A stretch of 64,000 nucleotides of DNA. Source: Gimesia sp. Lineage in GTDB: Bacteria; Planctomycetota; Planctomycetia; Planctomycetales; Planctomycetaceae. A program made the position numbers and the translations under genes. Positions 52,255-61,849 of the stretch are shown here, piece after piece. Below the pieces are notes generated by a model. It did no database searches, was not told the origin of the DNA, and saw nothing but the letters and a program-made list of their open reading frames with translations. How positions within the stretch are numbered: the stretch's first letter is position 1; each line of letters starts with the position of its first letter. The stretch lies in NCBI RefSeq assembly GCF_040219335.1, contig NZ_JAVJSQ010000007.1:310001-374000 (forward strand). The letters are read 5' to 3'.

Positions 52255-52802
52255 TACTGGTCTTTCAGGATGTGGGTGGGAATGCCGTCCAGGCTTTGCT
52301 GGTTTTTGTCGTGCCAGTATTGCTGGATGCCTGCGGTGCCCTGTTTGGTGGCCCAGGAAGTGAGCTGTTCGCGTTCCTCGACATAATCGTAGAAGGGAAC
52401 ACCCATGCCGCAGGAGGTCTGAACCAGGTCGACCTGCATATCGAAGACCTGGCGGGCGCCGGGGTTCGGGGGGAAGTGAGCGGCGAGTTCCGTCCAGTCG
52501 CTGTCGTAGGGATGCACCACGCGGGCCTGTCCGTAAAGCCTGAGGATCAGTGGTTTGCCGGTGAAGGCACAGAACATGACGGTCATGCGGCCGTCCTGCT
52601 GGATGTGAGCCGAGGTTTCATTGCCGCTGCCGGTCATGTTGAGCCAGATCACGCGGTTGGGGCCCAGGACGCGGAATGAGTCCATCCCTTTGGGGGAGAC
52701 ATTGATGCGGCTGTCGGCGGTGGCAGTGCCGACGAAGAACAGCCGCTGGTCGTTGATGAAGTCGATCAGTTTTTCGGAGAGTTCGTTAAAACGTTGTCCC
52801 AT
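52254..52802 (-). CDS. pyridoxamine 5'-phosphate oxidase family protein
   Basis: A 182-residue split-barrel flavin-binding protein of the PNPOx superfamily. The opening LIDFINDQRLFFVGTAT and INVSPKGMDSFRVL (residues about 30-46, containing the SPKG phosphate-contacting loop) are typical. So are GSGNETSAHIQQDGRMTVMF near residue 60 (beginning GSGNET) and LRLYGQARVVHP near residue 86. Members use FMN or F420 and include many uncharacterised oxidases. The end (WATKQGTAGIQQYW) is helical. The stop overlaps the next gene's start, indicating a two-gene operon. Start ATG 52802. Confidence 0.85.
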   Translation of the reverse strand: MGQRFNELSEKLIDFINDQRLFFVGTATADSRINVSPKGMDSFRVLGPNRVIWLNMTGSGNETSAHIQQDGRMTVMFCAFTGKPLILRLYGQARVVHPYDSDWTELAAHFPPNPGARQVFDMQVDLVQTSCGMGVPFYDYVEEREQLTSWATKQGTAGIQQYWHDKNQQSLDGIPTHILKDQ

Positions 52803-53103
52803 GGTTTGACTTTCACAGGGAAAAGGAGGTCAGCGGTCGTCGGGCGGGAGCATCATAGCAGAGGGACAATTCGAGGGCAAAATCGGTTCGGCGGGAGGAG
52901 GAACGGAACGCGGTATTTATAAGTTTCCTTAAGTTTGGAAAGCGTCAAATCTGCACAAAATGGGGCCAATTTCAGAGACGCACGCCGCCGGGACCATTAC
53001 AATAAATGAAACAGCATCCCGCCTGTTTCCATCCTTTGGTACTCTCACAGAGACGACATACCCGAACTCAGCCTGTTCTCAGATGGCTTTTGAGGAGAAA
53101 CCG
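52803..53103. other. 301-base divergent intergenic region
   Basis: It lies between the leftward oxidase gene and the rightward oxidoreductase gene. An AT-rich stretch at 52915-52940 (with TATTTATAAG) could hold a promoter, and TTTCC/GGAAA form a weak inverted repeat there. Nothing else is supported. Confidence 0.35.
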
Positions 53104-54396
53104 ATGACGAATTCCAGTGCGCTTAATCGTCGTGACTTTATTAAAACCGCTGCTGCCGCCAGCACGGTCTTTTCTGCCCCCCTGATCATTCCCGGCACCG
53201 CGCTGGGCCTGAACGGCACCGTTGCTCCCAGTGAGCGCATTATCCTGGGGGGGATTGGCATTCGACGACGGGGCGGCTACGTGCTGAGCCACATGCTCGA
53301 ACAGCCCGATGTGCAGTTTGTGGCGATCGCCGATGTGCGTGCGGATCAGCGGAAGACCGTAAAGGAAATGGCTGACAAAGCCAACGGCGATCAGAAATGC
53401 GAGACCTATCGTGATTTTCGCGAGCTGCTCGCGCGGGATGACATTGACGCTGTGCTGATTGCCACGGGGGACCGCTGGCACGCGACCGCTTCAATGATGG
53501 CTGCGGAAGCGGGGAAAGACGTGTATTCCGAGAAGCCGTGTGCGATTTCCATCGAACTGGCCCGCAAGCTGCAGCAGACGATTCAACGTACCGGCCGTGT
53601 GTTCCAGGCAGGGACGCAGCGGCGGAATGTGTCGAACTTCGCGCATGCGGCGCACCTGGCGCAGTCTGGTCAGCTGGGAAAGATTCATACCGTGCATGCT
53701 TCGATCTACCAGTTGATCGATCGTCACGACTGGTTGCCTGCGGAACCCGAGCCCGATCCGGAAGTGGTCGACTGGAACATGTGGCTCGGACCTGCACCGT
53801 GGCGTCCTTATAACCATGCCTATGTGGATGGTGCCTGGCGCGGTCATTACGATTTCGATTCCGGGGCCAAGCTGCTCGACTGGGGCGCGCATACACTGGA
53901 TATCTGCCAGTGGGCGCTGGAAGCGGATGACACGATGCCCGTCACCTATGAACCGATGGATGTGCCCAACGACAATGTGATTGAGTGCGTCTACGAAAAC
54001 GGCGTGAAGCTGGTCATGCGGCGGAATGGCTGGATGGGTCTGGGAACCTGTCCGGTCCGTTTTGAAGGGGAAGAAGGCTGGGTCGAAACCGGCGACTCGG
54101 GACAGACGGCGGTTTCCTCGAACCGTTTGCGGGCCTCCCTGCCCTCGCCGAGTGCGATTCCGGGAACGTCGCCCAAGTTCCATGTGCGAGATTTCTTTAA
54201 CTGTGTGAAAACCCGTTCGCAGCCGGCTGCGAATGAAGACGTGATGGCCCGTTCGCACATCGCCTGCCACGCGGCCGCGATTGCCTGGAAGCTGGGTCGC
54301 AAACTGCAGTTCGACCCGGTCAAAGAAGAATTCGTGAATGATGATGAAGCGAACCGCATGCGGAGCCGCGCCATGCGGGAGCCGTGGACCGTTTAG
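53104..54396 (+). CDS. Gfo/Idh/MocA family oxidoreductase, Tat-exported
   Basis: A 430-residue NAD(P)-dependent oxidoreductase-type protein with the Tat signal LNRRDFIKTAAAASTVFSAP at residues 7-26. The nucleotide-binding region is IILGGIGIRRRGGYVLSHM near residue 42, where the classical GxGxxG is altered to GGIGIRRRG. The family hallmark EKPCAISIELA is near residue 142 (EKP with catalytic-type Lys). WNMWLGPAPWRPYN near residue 219 and the GAHTLDICQWALE block near 262 are typical of exported planctomycete members. I start at ATG 53104, with GAGGAGA six bases upstream; the longer open frame is unsupported. The sugar substrate is unknown. Confidence 0.9.
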   Translation: MTNSSALNRRDFIKTAAAASTVFSAPLIIPGTALGLNGTVAPSERIILGGIGIRRRGGYVLSHMLEQPDVQFVAIADVRADQRKTVKEMADKANGDQKCETYRDFRELLARDDIDAVLIATGDRWHATASMMAAEAGKDVYSEKPCAISIELARKLQQTIQRTGRVFQAGTQRRNVSNFAHAAHLAQSGQLGKIHTVHASIYQLIDRHDWLPAEPEPDPEVVDWNMWLGPAPWRPYNHAYVDGAWRGHYDFDSGAKLLDWGAHTLDICQWALEADDTMPVTYEPMDVPNDNVIECVYENGVKLVMRRNGWMGLGTCPVRFEGEEGWVETGDSGQTAVSSNRLRASLPSPSAIPGTSPKFHVRDFFNCVKTRSQPAANEDVMARSHIACHAAAIAWKLGRKLQFDPVKEEFVNDDEANRMRSRAMREPWTV

Positions 54397-54471
54397 TCTA
54401 CGCCGCTGACCGTCGTCATCCGTTTTCCTGAATCAGCTTTAATTACTTCAGCACCTGAGGGATCCTCACTC

Positions 54472-57015
54472 ATGTTCTCGTTCAGATTCTGTCTGCTCAC
54501 AATTCTTTCTATCAGTCTGTTCTCTTCAGCCAACCTGGTTTCCGCTGCGGAGAAATCTGATACCGAAGCAACCCGGCTGGTCAACGTTCTCAATTCCGAT
54601 GCGTCTACTTACGACAAAGCGATGGCCTGTCGCCGGCTGGCGGCGATTGGCGATGCGAAGTCGGTGCCTGCGATTGCCAAATATCTGGGTGATGAAAAAC
54701 TGGCGACCTACGCCCGTTCGGCTCTGGAGAATATCCCGGCTGACGCTGCCGACCAGGCTCTGGAAGCGGCTCTCAAGTCCGTCAAAGGGGACCAGCTGGT
54801 AGGGGTGATCAACTCGCTGGCGAAACGGAGAGACAAAGGGGCGACCGCTGAACTGGCGAAACTGCTGGCGAATGACAATCCAAAAGTCGCGATTGCAGCA
54901 GCGCATGCCCTGGGGGCGATTGGTACAAGCGATGCCGCGGCTGCGTTGAAACAGTCACTGGGAACCGACCGGGCTGCGGTGAAGCAGGAGGTCGCGTTTG
55001 CCCTGTTGATGTGTGCCCGTTCGCTGGCTGACAGCAATAAGAGACAGGCAGTCGAGCTGACGGAAGTGGTGTTGCAGGCGGACCTGCCGGAGAACGTCAA
55101 CCTGGCGGCAACGCAGCGGGCGATTGTGCTGCTGGGTAAGGATGGATTCGAACTGTTAGCGAAAACACTCAAAGCCGACGACCTGGCGCGATTCCGGGCT
55201 GGTCTGCAGGCAGCACGTAAGGTGGGACCGGAAGCGTCGAGGACGTTAGTCGCCGTTTATCCGGAGCTGTCTGACGAGCGGAAGGGGCTCGTGATTGCCG
55301 CGCTGAGCCAGTCCAAAAATGCGGGTGCCCTGCCCTTGATTCAGCAGGCACTGAAAAGTGACAGCGAAGCATTACAACTGCAGGCGGTACGTGCATTGAA
55401 TGAGCTCGCTCCCTCACTGTCTGCTGACGAACAGTTGCAGGTGCTCGGGGATCTGTTTGCCCTGATGAAACCCAAGGTTCCGGAGCTTGCCTCAGCGGCC
55501 CGGGAGGGAATCGTGAGCATTCAAGTCAGTCAACCTGCAGACAAGGTGGCAGCGTCCATCGAAGAGAAGACTCTGAAACTGGTGGAAAGTGAAGCACTGC
55601 CGCAGCAACTGGAAGGCCTTAAACTGGCCGGCGAATGTCGACTCAGTTCGTTGACGCCGACAGTCCTGCAGCTGGTAAATCATGCCAACCGTGGTGTTAA
55701 GCAGGCAGCCATTGAAGCCCTGGGTGGGACAACCTCCTCTCAGGATCTGCCGAAACTGATAACGTTGGCGGTTAAGAATCCAGACGATGAGACGGCCAGC
55801 AATGCCCTCAAGGCGGCCTGTGCCCGGCTGCCACTCGAAGAGACGGCCCAGACGCTGGCACAGGCGATGGACGGGGCGTCGATTGAACAACAGCAGCTGA
55901 TCCTGAATCAGCTGGCGGCCATTGGCGGCGAGACCGCTTTGAAAACCATGGTGGCGGCAGCTCGTTCGAATGAGGATGCCTTACAGAACACCGCGACCGA
56001 CCTGCTGGGCAAATGGGTGACAATTGATGTCGCGCCGCCGCTGCTCGATCTGGCGCAGTCGCTGGAGAATCGCAAGTATCAAATCCGTGCGCTGCGGGGA
56101 TACATCCGCGTGGCCCGGCAGCTGAATATGACGCCGGCTGAACGGCTGGAAGTCTGTCGTAATACGCTCGCGAATGCGGAGCGGAACGATGAGAAGAAGC
56201 TCGTGTTTGAAGTGCTGCGGCGTTATCCGACTCCCGAAGCGGTCAACTTCACCATCAATCTGCTCAAGGAGAAAGATCTGAACGTTGCCGCGTCTGCGAC
56301 GATTGTTTCGTGGGCCGAACGGGGAACGCCGATCGAGAACACACTGCTGCGAGATGCGTTGCAGCAGGTGATAACAACAACAGACAACGCGGGTCTCAAG
56401 CAGCGGGCGGAACAGCAGCTGGAACGGATCAGCGCCCAGGCGGCGCAGGAAGAGCAGGCACTCGGGTTTCAGCCGTTGTACGATGGGAAAACATTTAACG
56501 GCTGGCACGGGAACGAGGAGATCTTCCGAATTGAAGATGGTGAGATTGTCGCCGGCAGCCTGACGGAGAAGGTCAAGCAGAACGAGTTTCTGCGTTCCGA
56601 TAAAGAGTACGAAGACTTCGAACTGATGCTGGAATTCAAGCTGCTGGGCGAGAAGACGAACGCGGGTGTGCAGATTCGTACTGCAGAGATTCCCAACGAT
56701 CACGAAGTCAGTGGTTTCCAGGCAGACCTGGGGACCGGGTACTGGGGGTGCCTGTATGACGAATCGCGTCGAAGAAAAATTCTGGCCGGTCCGCCCAAAG
56801 AGATTCGCGATCTGCCCGTTCGTATGAATGACTGGAACACGTATCGGATTCGCTGCCAGGGGCCGCGGATTCAGCTCTGGATCAACGGGGTGCAGACGGT
56901 CGATTATGTCGAACAAGACCCGCAGATTCCGCTGAAGGGAATCATCGCGCTGCAGATTCATGGGAACCTCGTGAACCAGGTGCACTATCGGAATGTGCGT
57001 TTGCGTGAGCTGTAA
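54472..57015 (+). CDS. HEAT-repeat protein with C-terminal DUF1080 domain, secreted
   Basis: An 847-residue exported protein. The signal peptide (LTILSISLFSSANLVSAA) is followed by about 600 residues of HEAT-type helical repeats: ACRRLAAIGDAKSVPAIAK, AAAHALGAIGTSDAAAALK, LQAVRALNELAPSLSA and others. The C-terminal 200 residues are a DUF1080 (3-keto-disaccharide hydrolase, PF06439) jelly roll starting at GFQPLYDGKTFNGWHGNEEI. Conserved strands there are DFELMLEFKLLGEKTNAGVQ (20 residues shown) and GIIALQIHGNLVNQVHYRNV. HEAT repeats probably mediate protein contacts. It is an individual transcription unit, 75 bases behind the oxidoreductase, so co-transcription is possible. Enzyme activity is inferred from the DUF1080 name only. 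Confidence 0.9.
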   Translation: MFSFRFCLLTILSISLFSSANLVSAAEKSDTEATRLVNVLNSDASTYDKAMACRRLAAIGDAKSVPAIAKYLGDEKLATYARSALENIPADAADQALEAALKSVKGDQLVGVINSLAKRRDKGATAELAKLLANDNPKVAIAAAHALGAIGTSDAAAALKQSLGTDRAAVKQEVAFALLMCARSLADSNKRQAVELTEVVLQADLPENVNLAATQRAIVLLGKDGFELLAKTLKADDLARFRAGLQAARKVGPEASRTLVAVYPELSDERKGLVIAALSQSKNAGALPLIQQALKSDSEALQLQAVRALNELAPSLSADEQLQVLGDLFALMKPKVPELASAAREGIVSIQVSQPADKVAASIEEKTLKLVESEALPQQLEGLKLAGECRLSSLTPTVLQLVNHANRGVKQAAIEALGGTTSSQDLPKLITLAVKNPDDETASNALKAACARLPLEETAQTLAQAMDGASIEQQQLILNQLAAIGGETALKTMVAAARSNEDALQNTATDLLGKWVTIDVAPPLLDLAQSLENRKYQIRALRGYIRVARQLNMTPAERLEVCRNTLANAERNDEKKLVFEVLRRYPTPEAVNFTINLLKEKDLNVAASATIVSWAERGTPIENTLLRDALQQVITTTDNAGLKQRAEQQLERISAQAAQEEQALGFQPLYDGKTFNGWHGNEEIFRIEDGEIVAGSLTEKVKQNEFLRSDKEYEDFELMLEFKLLGEKTNAGVQIRTAEIPNDHEVSGFQADLGTGYWGCLYDESRRRKILAGPPKEIRDLPVRMNDWNTYRIRCQGPRIQLWINGVQTVDYVEQDPQIPLKGIIALQIHGNLVNQVHYRNVRLREL

Positions 57016-57146
57016 ACGAGCCTGAACGCAGGGAAAAACGGTCGTTCTGCACAATTTTGGCGGCCGCCCCTTGCGATCATCGTCTGTGCCGCGAAAATAG
57101 GGGTTGAGTTTCGTTTTTCACTTCGTTCGACCCCGATGAGGCACGG

Positions 57147-59228
57147 ATGTCAGAGATTCCGCAACACATTGAAGACCTGTTCGCGCAGCTGAACCCCCAG
57201 CAACGGGCGGCGGCCTGTCACGATAGCGGTTCGCTGTTGATCATCGCCGGTGCGGGAACGGGAAAGACGACCACGCTTTCACACCGGGTGGCCTGGCTGA
57301 TTTCTCAGGGCATCGATCCGAGCCGGATTCTGTTGCTGACCTTCTCCCGCAGAGCCGCGAATGAGATGGTCCGCCGCGTCGATGCACTGCTGCGGGCGAT
57401 GGGTAACAGTCGTGAACACGCCGCCTCGGCCCGCTCACGGAGTATCTGGGGAGGCACGTTCCACTCCACGGCGGCACGTCTGTTGAGACGCTACGGTCAG
57501 TCGATCGGTCTGCCGGATGACTTTACGATCATCGATCGCAGCGATGCCGAAGACCTGATGAGCTCTCTGCGGAGCGAACTCGAACTGGGAAACAACGTGG
57601 CCAAGTTTCCTCGCAAAGGGACGCTGGTTGAAATCTACAGCCGCTGTGTGAATACCTGCCTCAAGCTGGAGCCGGTACTCGAACGGTATTACCCGTGGTG
57701 TCTGGAGCATGTAGAGGCACTCAAGCAACTGTTTCAGGCGTTCGTCGATCGCAAGGAGCAGCAGAACATTCTCGACTATGACGATCTGCTCCTGTTCTGG
57801 CACGCACTCTCTTCCGATCCCGCGGGGGGAAAACTGCTGCGAGGTCAGTTCGAAGCGGTACTGGTGGACGAGTACCAAGATACGAACGTGCTGCAGTCGG
57901 GCATCCTGAAAAATCTCTGTCCCGACGGAGCAGGTCTGACGGTTGTGGGCGACGATGCTCAGTCGATCTATTCCTTCCGGGCGGCGACGGTGCGGAACAT
58001 CCTCGATTTTCCCGAAGAGTATCCGGGGACGACGGTGGTCACGCTCGAAGAGAACTACCGCAGTACGCAGCCGATCCTGGCGGCGACAAATCAGATCATC
58101 GATGAAGCGCATGAGCGCTACGAGAAGAAACTCTGGTCGTCGAAAATTGCCGGCGAGCCACCGATCCTGGTGGACTGCAGCGACAATAACGAGCAGGCCG
58201 ACTTCGTCGTGACGCAGGTACTCGAACACCTGGAGGCGGGCATTCCCCTGAATCAGCAGGCGGTGCTGTTCCGGGCTTCGCATCACAGTCTCGCGCTGGA
58301 AGTCGAACTGGCCCGGCGGAACATTGCCTATCATAAGTACGGCGGATTGAAGTTCATTGAAACGGCACACGTCAAAGACCTGATGGCGTATCTGCGACTG
58401 GCGGAAAACCCCCGCGATGCGGTTTCCGGTCTGCGGGTGCTGACATTACTGCCGGGCATCGGTCAGAAGAAGGCGCAGCAACTGCTCAACCTGCTGGCGG
58501 AATCCGGGTTTCGCTTTGATGCCTGGTCGGAATTCAAACCACCGGCGGCAACGGTCGAGCACTGGCCCTTGTTTATTCGGCTGATGAAGAACCTGTCATC
58601 GCCGCAGTCCGAGAAAAAAGGGATCTCGTCTGAAGTCCACCAGGTGCGGACGTTTTACAGTCCCCTGCTCGATCAGCAGTACGACAATGGGCCGGCCCGC
58701 CAGCGCGATCTGGAGCAGCTGGAGCAGGTCGCCAGCCGGTTCAGCAGCCGGATGAGTTTCCTGGAAGAGATCACCCTCGACCCGCCCAGTTCAACGCAGG
58801 ACATTGCCAACGACAGTAGCAAGACGGACGACGACTTCCTGGTGCTGAGTACGATTCATTCTTCGAAAGGTCTGGAGTGGGACGCGGTCTATGTGCTGCA
58901 AGCGGCGGACGGCAGCATTCCGTCCGAGATGTCGCTGGAGAGCAATGATGAGATCGACGAGGAACGCCGGCTGTTCTATGTGGCGCTTACGCGGGCGAAG
59001 AACTGGCTTTATGTCTGCTTCCCGCATCGCCAGTATTTCCAGAACCGACGCTGGAACCAGGCACACAGTTACGCGCAGCTGACGCGGTTCATTTCCTCAA
59101 AGACACTCCCCCTGTTTCAGCGGCGGCCTGCGTTTAACGCTGAGGATCTGGATACGCCCGAAGAGGCACAGATCGAAACGACGGCTGAGGACATTCGCAA
59201 GAATATCCGTAATATGTGGTCCAGCTGA
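57147..59228 (+). CDS. UvrD/PcrA-type superfamily 1 ATP-dependent DNA helicase
   Basis: A 693-residue 3'-5' helicase-like protein. Motifs in order: Q motif LNPQQRAAACH (residues 15-25); Walker A AGAGTGKTTTLSHR (34-47); Ia LLTFSRRAANEM; GTFHSTAARLLRRYG; Walker B VDEYQDTN near residue 240; motif III GDDAQSIYSFRAAT; motif IV LEENYRSTQPIL. The C-terminal motif V LSTIHSSKGLEWDAVYVL and motif VI EERRLFYVALTRAKNWLYV are also present. All ATPase residues are intact. The 2B domain appears small compared with E. coli UvrD (720), and there is no nuclease domain. It is cytoplasmic and probably acts in DNA repair or replication restart. The stop is three bases from the end of the convergent methyltransferase gene. 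Confidence 0.95.
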   Translation: MSEIPQHIEDLFAQLNPQQRAAACHDSGSLLIIAGAGTGKTTTLSHRVAWLISQGIDPSRILLLTFSRRAANEMVRRVDALLRAMGNSREHAASARSRSIWGGTFHSTAARLLRRYGQSIGLPDDFTIIDRSDAEDLMSSLRSELELGNNVAKFPRKGTLVEIYSRCVNTCLKLEPVLERYYPWCLEHVEALKQLFQAFVDRKEQQNILDYDDLLLFWHALSSDPAGGKLLRGQFEAVLVDEYQDTNVLQSGILKNLCPDGAGLTVVGDDAQSIYSFRAATVRNILDFPEEYPGTTVVTLEENYRSTQPILAATNQIIDEAHERYEKKLWSSKIAGEPPILVDCSDNNEQADFVVTQVLEHLEAGIPLNQQAVLFRASHHSLALEVELARRNIAYHKYGGLKFIETAHVKDLMAYLRLAENPRDAVSGLRVLTLLPGIGQKKAQQLLNLLAESGFRFDAWSEFKPPAATVEHWPLFIRLMKNLSSPQSEKKGISSEVHQVRTFYSPLLDQQYDNGPARQRDLEQLEQVASRFSSRMSFLEEITLDPPSSTQDIANDSSKTDDDFLVLSTIHSSKGLEWDAVYVLQAADGSIPSEMSLESNDEIDEERRLFYVALTRAKNWLYVCFPHRQYFQNRRWNQAHSYAQLTRFISSKTLPLFQRRPAFNAEDLDTPEEAQIETTAEDIRKNIRNMWSS

Positions 59229-59230
59229 CT

Positions 59231-60466
59231 TCAGTCGGCGGAGTCGGTTGTGTCGTCAGCCGGGGTGTCGGCTTCTGTTTCCGATGTAGACTCTGAATCC
59301 GCATTCGTCGCGTCGTCCCAGGGTGACCTTTTGCGTGGCGGGGGTGGTCCGGGAAACTGGTAGTAGGTGCATTCGATGCGCCCGTTATACAGCTTGCGGC
59401 GACGGGCCTTGCGGTCGAAGATGCGTTCGAAACCGGGATGCGAGGTGAGCACGTAGATCGACCAGGTATCCAGGGGCGCGAAGACCTCTTTCATCTGGCG
59501 GTAGATGACCTCGGCTTCTTCCTTTTCGCCGAGTCGTTCCCCGTATGGGGGGTTGGTGATGATGCAGCCGTATTTGCGGGGCGTGCTGAACTCGGCGACC
59601 GGCTGATCCTGAAAATGGACGAGCTCATCGACACCCGCTTCGCGGGCATGGTAGCGGGCCATGCGGATCATGCCGGGATCGATGTCGTAACCCTGCAGAC
59701 GAAATGAGAGGGCGTCGAGGTCCTGGAGGTCGCGGGCTTCTTCGCGGGCCTGTTCCCAAAGTTCGGCAGGAATCTTGTGCCACTCTTCCGCGACAAAGCT
59801 GCGGTTGAGTCCAGGGGCGGTGTTGGTGCCAATGAGGGCGGCTTCGATGGGAATCGTACCCGAACCACAACAGGGGTCGACCAGGGCACGTTCGTTGTTC
59901 CAGTAGCTGAGCTGAATCAGCCCGGCGGCGAGTGTCTCTTTAAGCTGGGCACCGGCGGTGAGTTTACGATAGCCGCGCTTGTGCAGGCCGGGGCCGGTGG
60001 TGTCGATACAGAGCGTAGCGCGATCTTTGAGGATCGAGACGCTGACCGAGTACATGGGGCCGTCTTCGGGGAACCAGTCTTTGATGTAATGATCCTTGAG
60101 ACGCTCGGCGATCGCTTTCTTGACCATCTTCTGCGAGTTTTTGGCGCTGTTGATTTTGGAGCGGACTGCGGTGGCCCGCACGGGGAAGCGCGCGGAGGGG
60201 GGCAGCCAGCGTTCCCATTCCAGATCGCGGGTTTCGTCGAAGAGATCGTCGAAGTCGAGAGCCGTGAATTCGCCGAGGCAGATCAGGATGCGGTCGGCAC
60301 TGCGGAGCCAGAGATTGCAGCGGCAGATCGCTGCTTTATCCGCCTGGAACATGACGCGACCGTTTTCGACGGTCTGGTCTTCGTAGCCCAGCTGCTTCAG
60401 TTCGCGGGCGACGACGGCTTCGAGGCCAAAGGTGGACGTGGCGATCAGGGTGAGCGGCTCAGACAT
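59231..60466 (-). CDS. THUMP-domain class I rRNA methyltransferase (RlmL/YpsC-like)
   Basis: A 411-residue SAM-dependent RNA methyltransferase. The N-terminal ferredoxin-like/THUMP region (residues about 1-165) opens LIATSTFGLEAVVARELKQLG and contains FPVRATAVRSKINSAKNSQK. The Rossmann domain shows motif I VDPCCGSGTIPIEAAL near residue 195 and motif IV ITNPPYGERLGE near residue 305, the catalytic NPPY of N2-guanine methyltransferases. The C-terminal 45 residues are acidic and low in complexity. The family modifies 23S rRNA G2445 in E. coli (RlmL) or a related position in Bacillus (YpsC); the exact site here is unknown. It is convergent with the helicase. Confidence 0.9.
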   Translation of the reverse strand: MSEPLTLIATSTFGLEAVVARELKQLGYEDQTVENGRVMFQADKAAICRCNLWLRSADRILICLGEFTALDFDDLFDETRDLEWERWLPPSARFPVRATAVRSKINSAKNSQKMVKKAIAERLKDHYIKDWFPEDGPMYSVSVSILKDRATLCIDTTGPGLHKRGYRKLTAGAQLKETLAAGLIQLSYWNNERALVDPCCGSGTIPIEAALIGTNTAPGLNRSFVAEEWHKIPAELWEQAREEARDLQDLDALSFRLQGYDIDPGMIRMARYHAREAGVDELVHFQDQPVAEFSTPRKYGCIITNPPYGERLGEKEEAEVIYRQMKEVFAPLDTWSIYVLTSHPGFERIFDRKARRRKLYNGRIECTYYQFPGPPPPRKRSPWDDATNADSESTSETEADTPADDTTDSAD

Positions 60467-60600
60467 GCGGACAGTGGTTCTTTTGGGATTTCAGTAAAAC
60501 GGTCAATACCGGTAGAAAATGGGTCGAACGGTGATCATACTCTATAGAAAGGTCTCCCTCGAATTCTACCCGACAACTGATCATAAAGAAGGTTTTCAAC

Positions 60601-61596
60601 ATGCGGAATACTCCCCACCCTCATAATCGGCTTCCCCGACGGGATTTTCTGAAACAGGCATCTCTCTCGGCTCTGGCAGGCACCATGCTGGCCGGCGGTG
60701 CGGGGGAAACTGCGTCTGTGCAGGCGGGAGAAACGAAAAAAGAGAAGTCGGCGGGCGGCTATCAGCTGGGGGCGTTCACGAAGAGCTTTCAGGACATGCC
60801 GATTCCCGAGGTGTGTAAAGCGTTCAAGTCGATCGGCCTGGACGGACTCGATCTGACCGTGCGGCCCAAGGGGCACATCCTGCCTGAGAATGCGGAGCAG
60901 GAACTGCCGCAGGCATGTGCGGCGGCGAAAGAGGCGGGTGTGAAAATCCTGTTTCTGACGACGATGATTGACGAGCCCGACAAAAACGCCGAGCGGATTC
61001 TGGCGACCGCGCAGGAACAGGGCATCGACCGGGTCAAGATCGGCTATTATCGCTACAAGCCATTCGGCACGCTGGCGCAGCAGTTGAAAGAGACGACGAA
61101 GAAAATCGGCAACGTCGCGAAGCTGTGTCAGAAGTACGAAATTCTGCCCTGCGTGCACGTGCACTCAAATGCGTTTCTACCTTCACACGGGACGCAGCTG
61201 TATCAGCTGATCCAGGATTACTCGCCGCGGGAAGTCGGGGCGTATGTGGATATGCTGCACATGGTCAAAGAGGGGAGCGGCGACGGCTGGCGGCAGGGCC
61301 TCGATCTGCTGGCTCCCTGGATCTCATTGTGTGCGGTGAAGAACTTTGCCTGGGAGCGGGGTGAAGGCCGCGATAAGAAAGGCCATCAGAAATGGGAAGT
61401 CAAAACGGTTCCCGTGGCGGACGGCATTTCACCGATTCCTGAATACGTGGATGTCCTGCGGAAGCTGGGCTACGAAGGGATCTTCTCACTGCACAGCGAG
61501 TACAAGGGCCGACACAGCTGGAAAGAGTTGAGCACACAGGAATGCCTGGACCAGACGGCCGTCGATGCGAAATATTTCCGTTCGCTGTGGTCGTAA
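60601..61596 (+). CDS. sugar phosphate isomerase/epimerase family protein, Tat-exported
   Basis: A 331-residue TIM-barrel protein of the xylose-isomerase-like superfamily (PF01261). The Tat signal LPRRDFLKQASLSALAG is at residues 11-27. Family segments include LGAFTKSFQDMPIPEVCKAF, GLDGLDLTVRPKGHILPEN near residue 80, and VHVHSNAFLPSHG near residue 181. YVDMLHMVKEGSGDGW and a final GIFSLHSEYKG near 297 contain the Asp/His/Glu metal ligands usual in this fold. It is exported, unlike cytoplasmic isomerases, a habit of planctomycete paralogues. The substrate is unknown. The gene stands alone; a 600-base repeat-rich gap follows. Confidence 0.85.
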   Translation: MRNTPHPHNRLPRRDFLKQASLSALAGTMLAGGAGETASVQAGETKKEKSAGGYQLGAFTKSFQDMPIPEVCKAFKSIGLDGLDLTVRPKGHILPENAEQELPQACAAAKEAGVKILFLTTMIDEPDKNAERILATAQEQGIDRVKIGYYRYKPFGTLAQQLKETTKKIGNVAKLCQKYEILPCVHVHSNAFLPSHGTQLYQLIQDYSPREVGAYVDMLHMVKEGSGDGWRQGLDLLAPWISLCAVKNFAWERGEGRDKKGHQKWEVKTVPVADGISPIPEYVDVLRKLGYEGIFSLHSEYKGRHSWKELSTQECLDQTAVDAKYFRSLWS

Positions 61597-61668
61597 GGTT
61601 TGAACCACGAATCGCGCGGAATTGATGACTACTACGAACGGCACGAAAAACACGAAAACCATTCTGGG

Positions 61669-61806
61669 GTAGGGGCAGGCCTGTGTGCCTGCCCGCCTGT
61701 GGGGCCACGTGATTTTATTTAATGTGTGGATGGAATCTGTGGATGATTCGAGTTATTGACAGCAAATTCGTCGAACTGCGGGCGACCACGCAGGGTCGCC
61801 CCTACC
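61669..61806. repeat. REPIN-like inverted hairpin pair, copy 2
   Basis: A hairpin GTAGGGGCAGGC..GCCTGCCCGCC (61669-61697) and an inverted partner GCGGGCGACC..GGTCGCCCCTACC (61778-61806) flank 80 bases. The whole is 138 bases long, matching copy 1 in size and order but not in the internal sequence. The stems covary: GGCAGGC/GCCTGCC, GGGCGACC/GGTCGCCC. Confidence 0.8.
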
Positions 61807-61849
61807 GCGGATCTGGTTTGTATCACGTCTTTTCCATAACGGATTAGAT

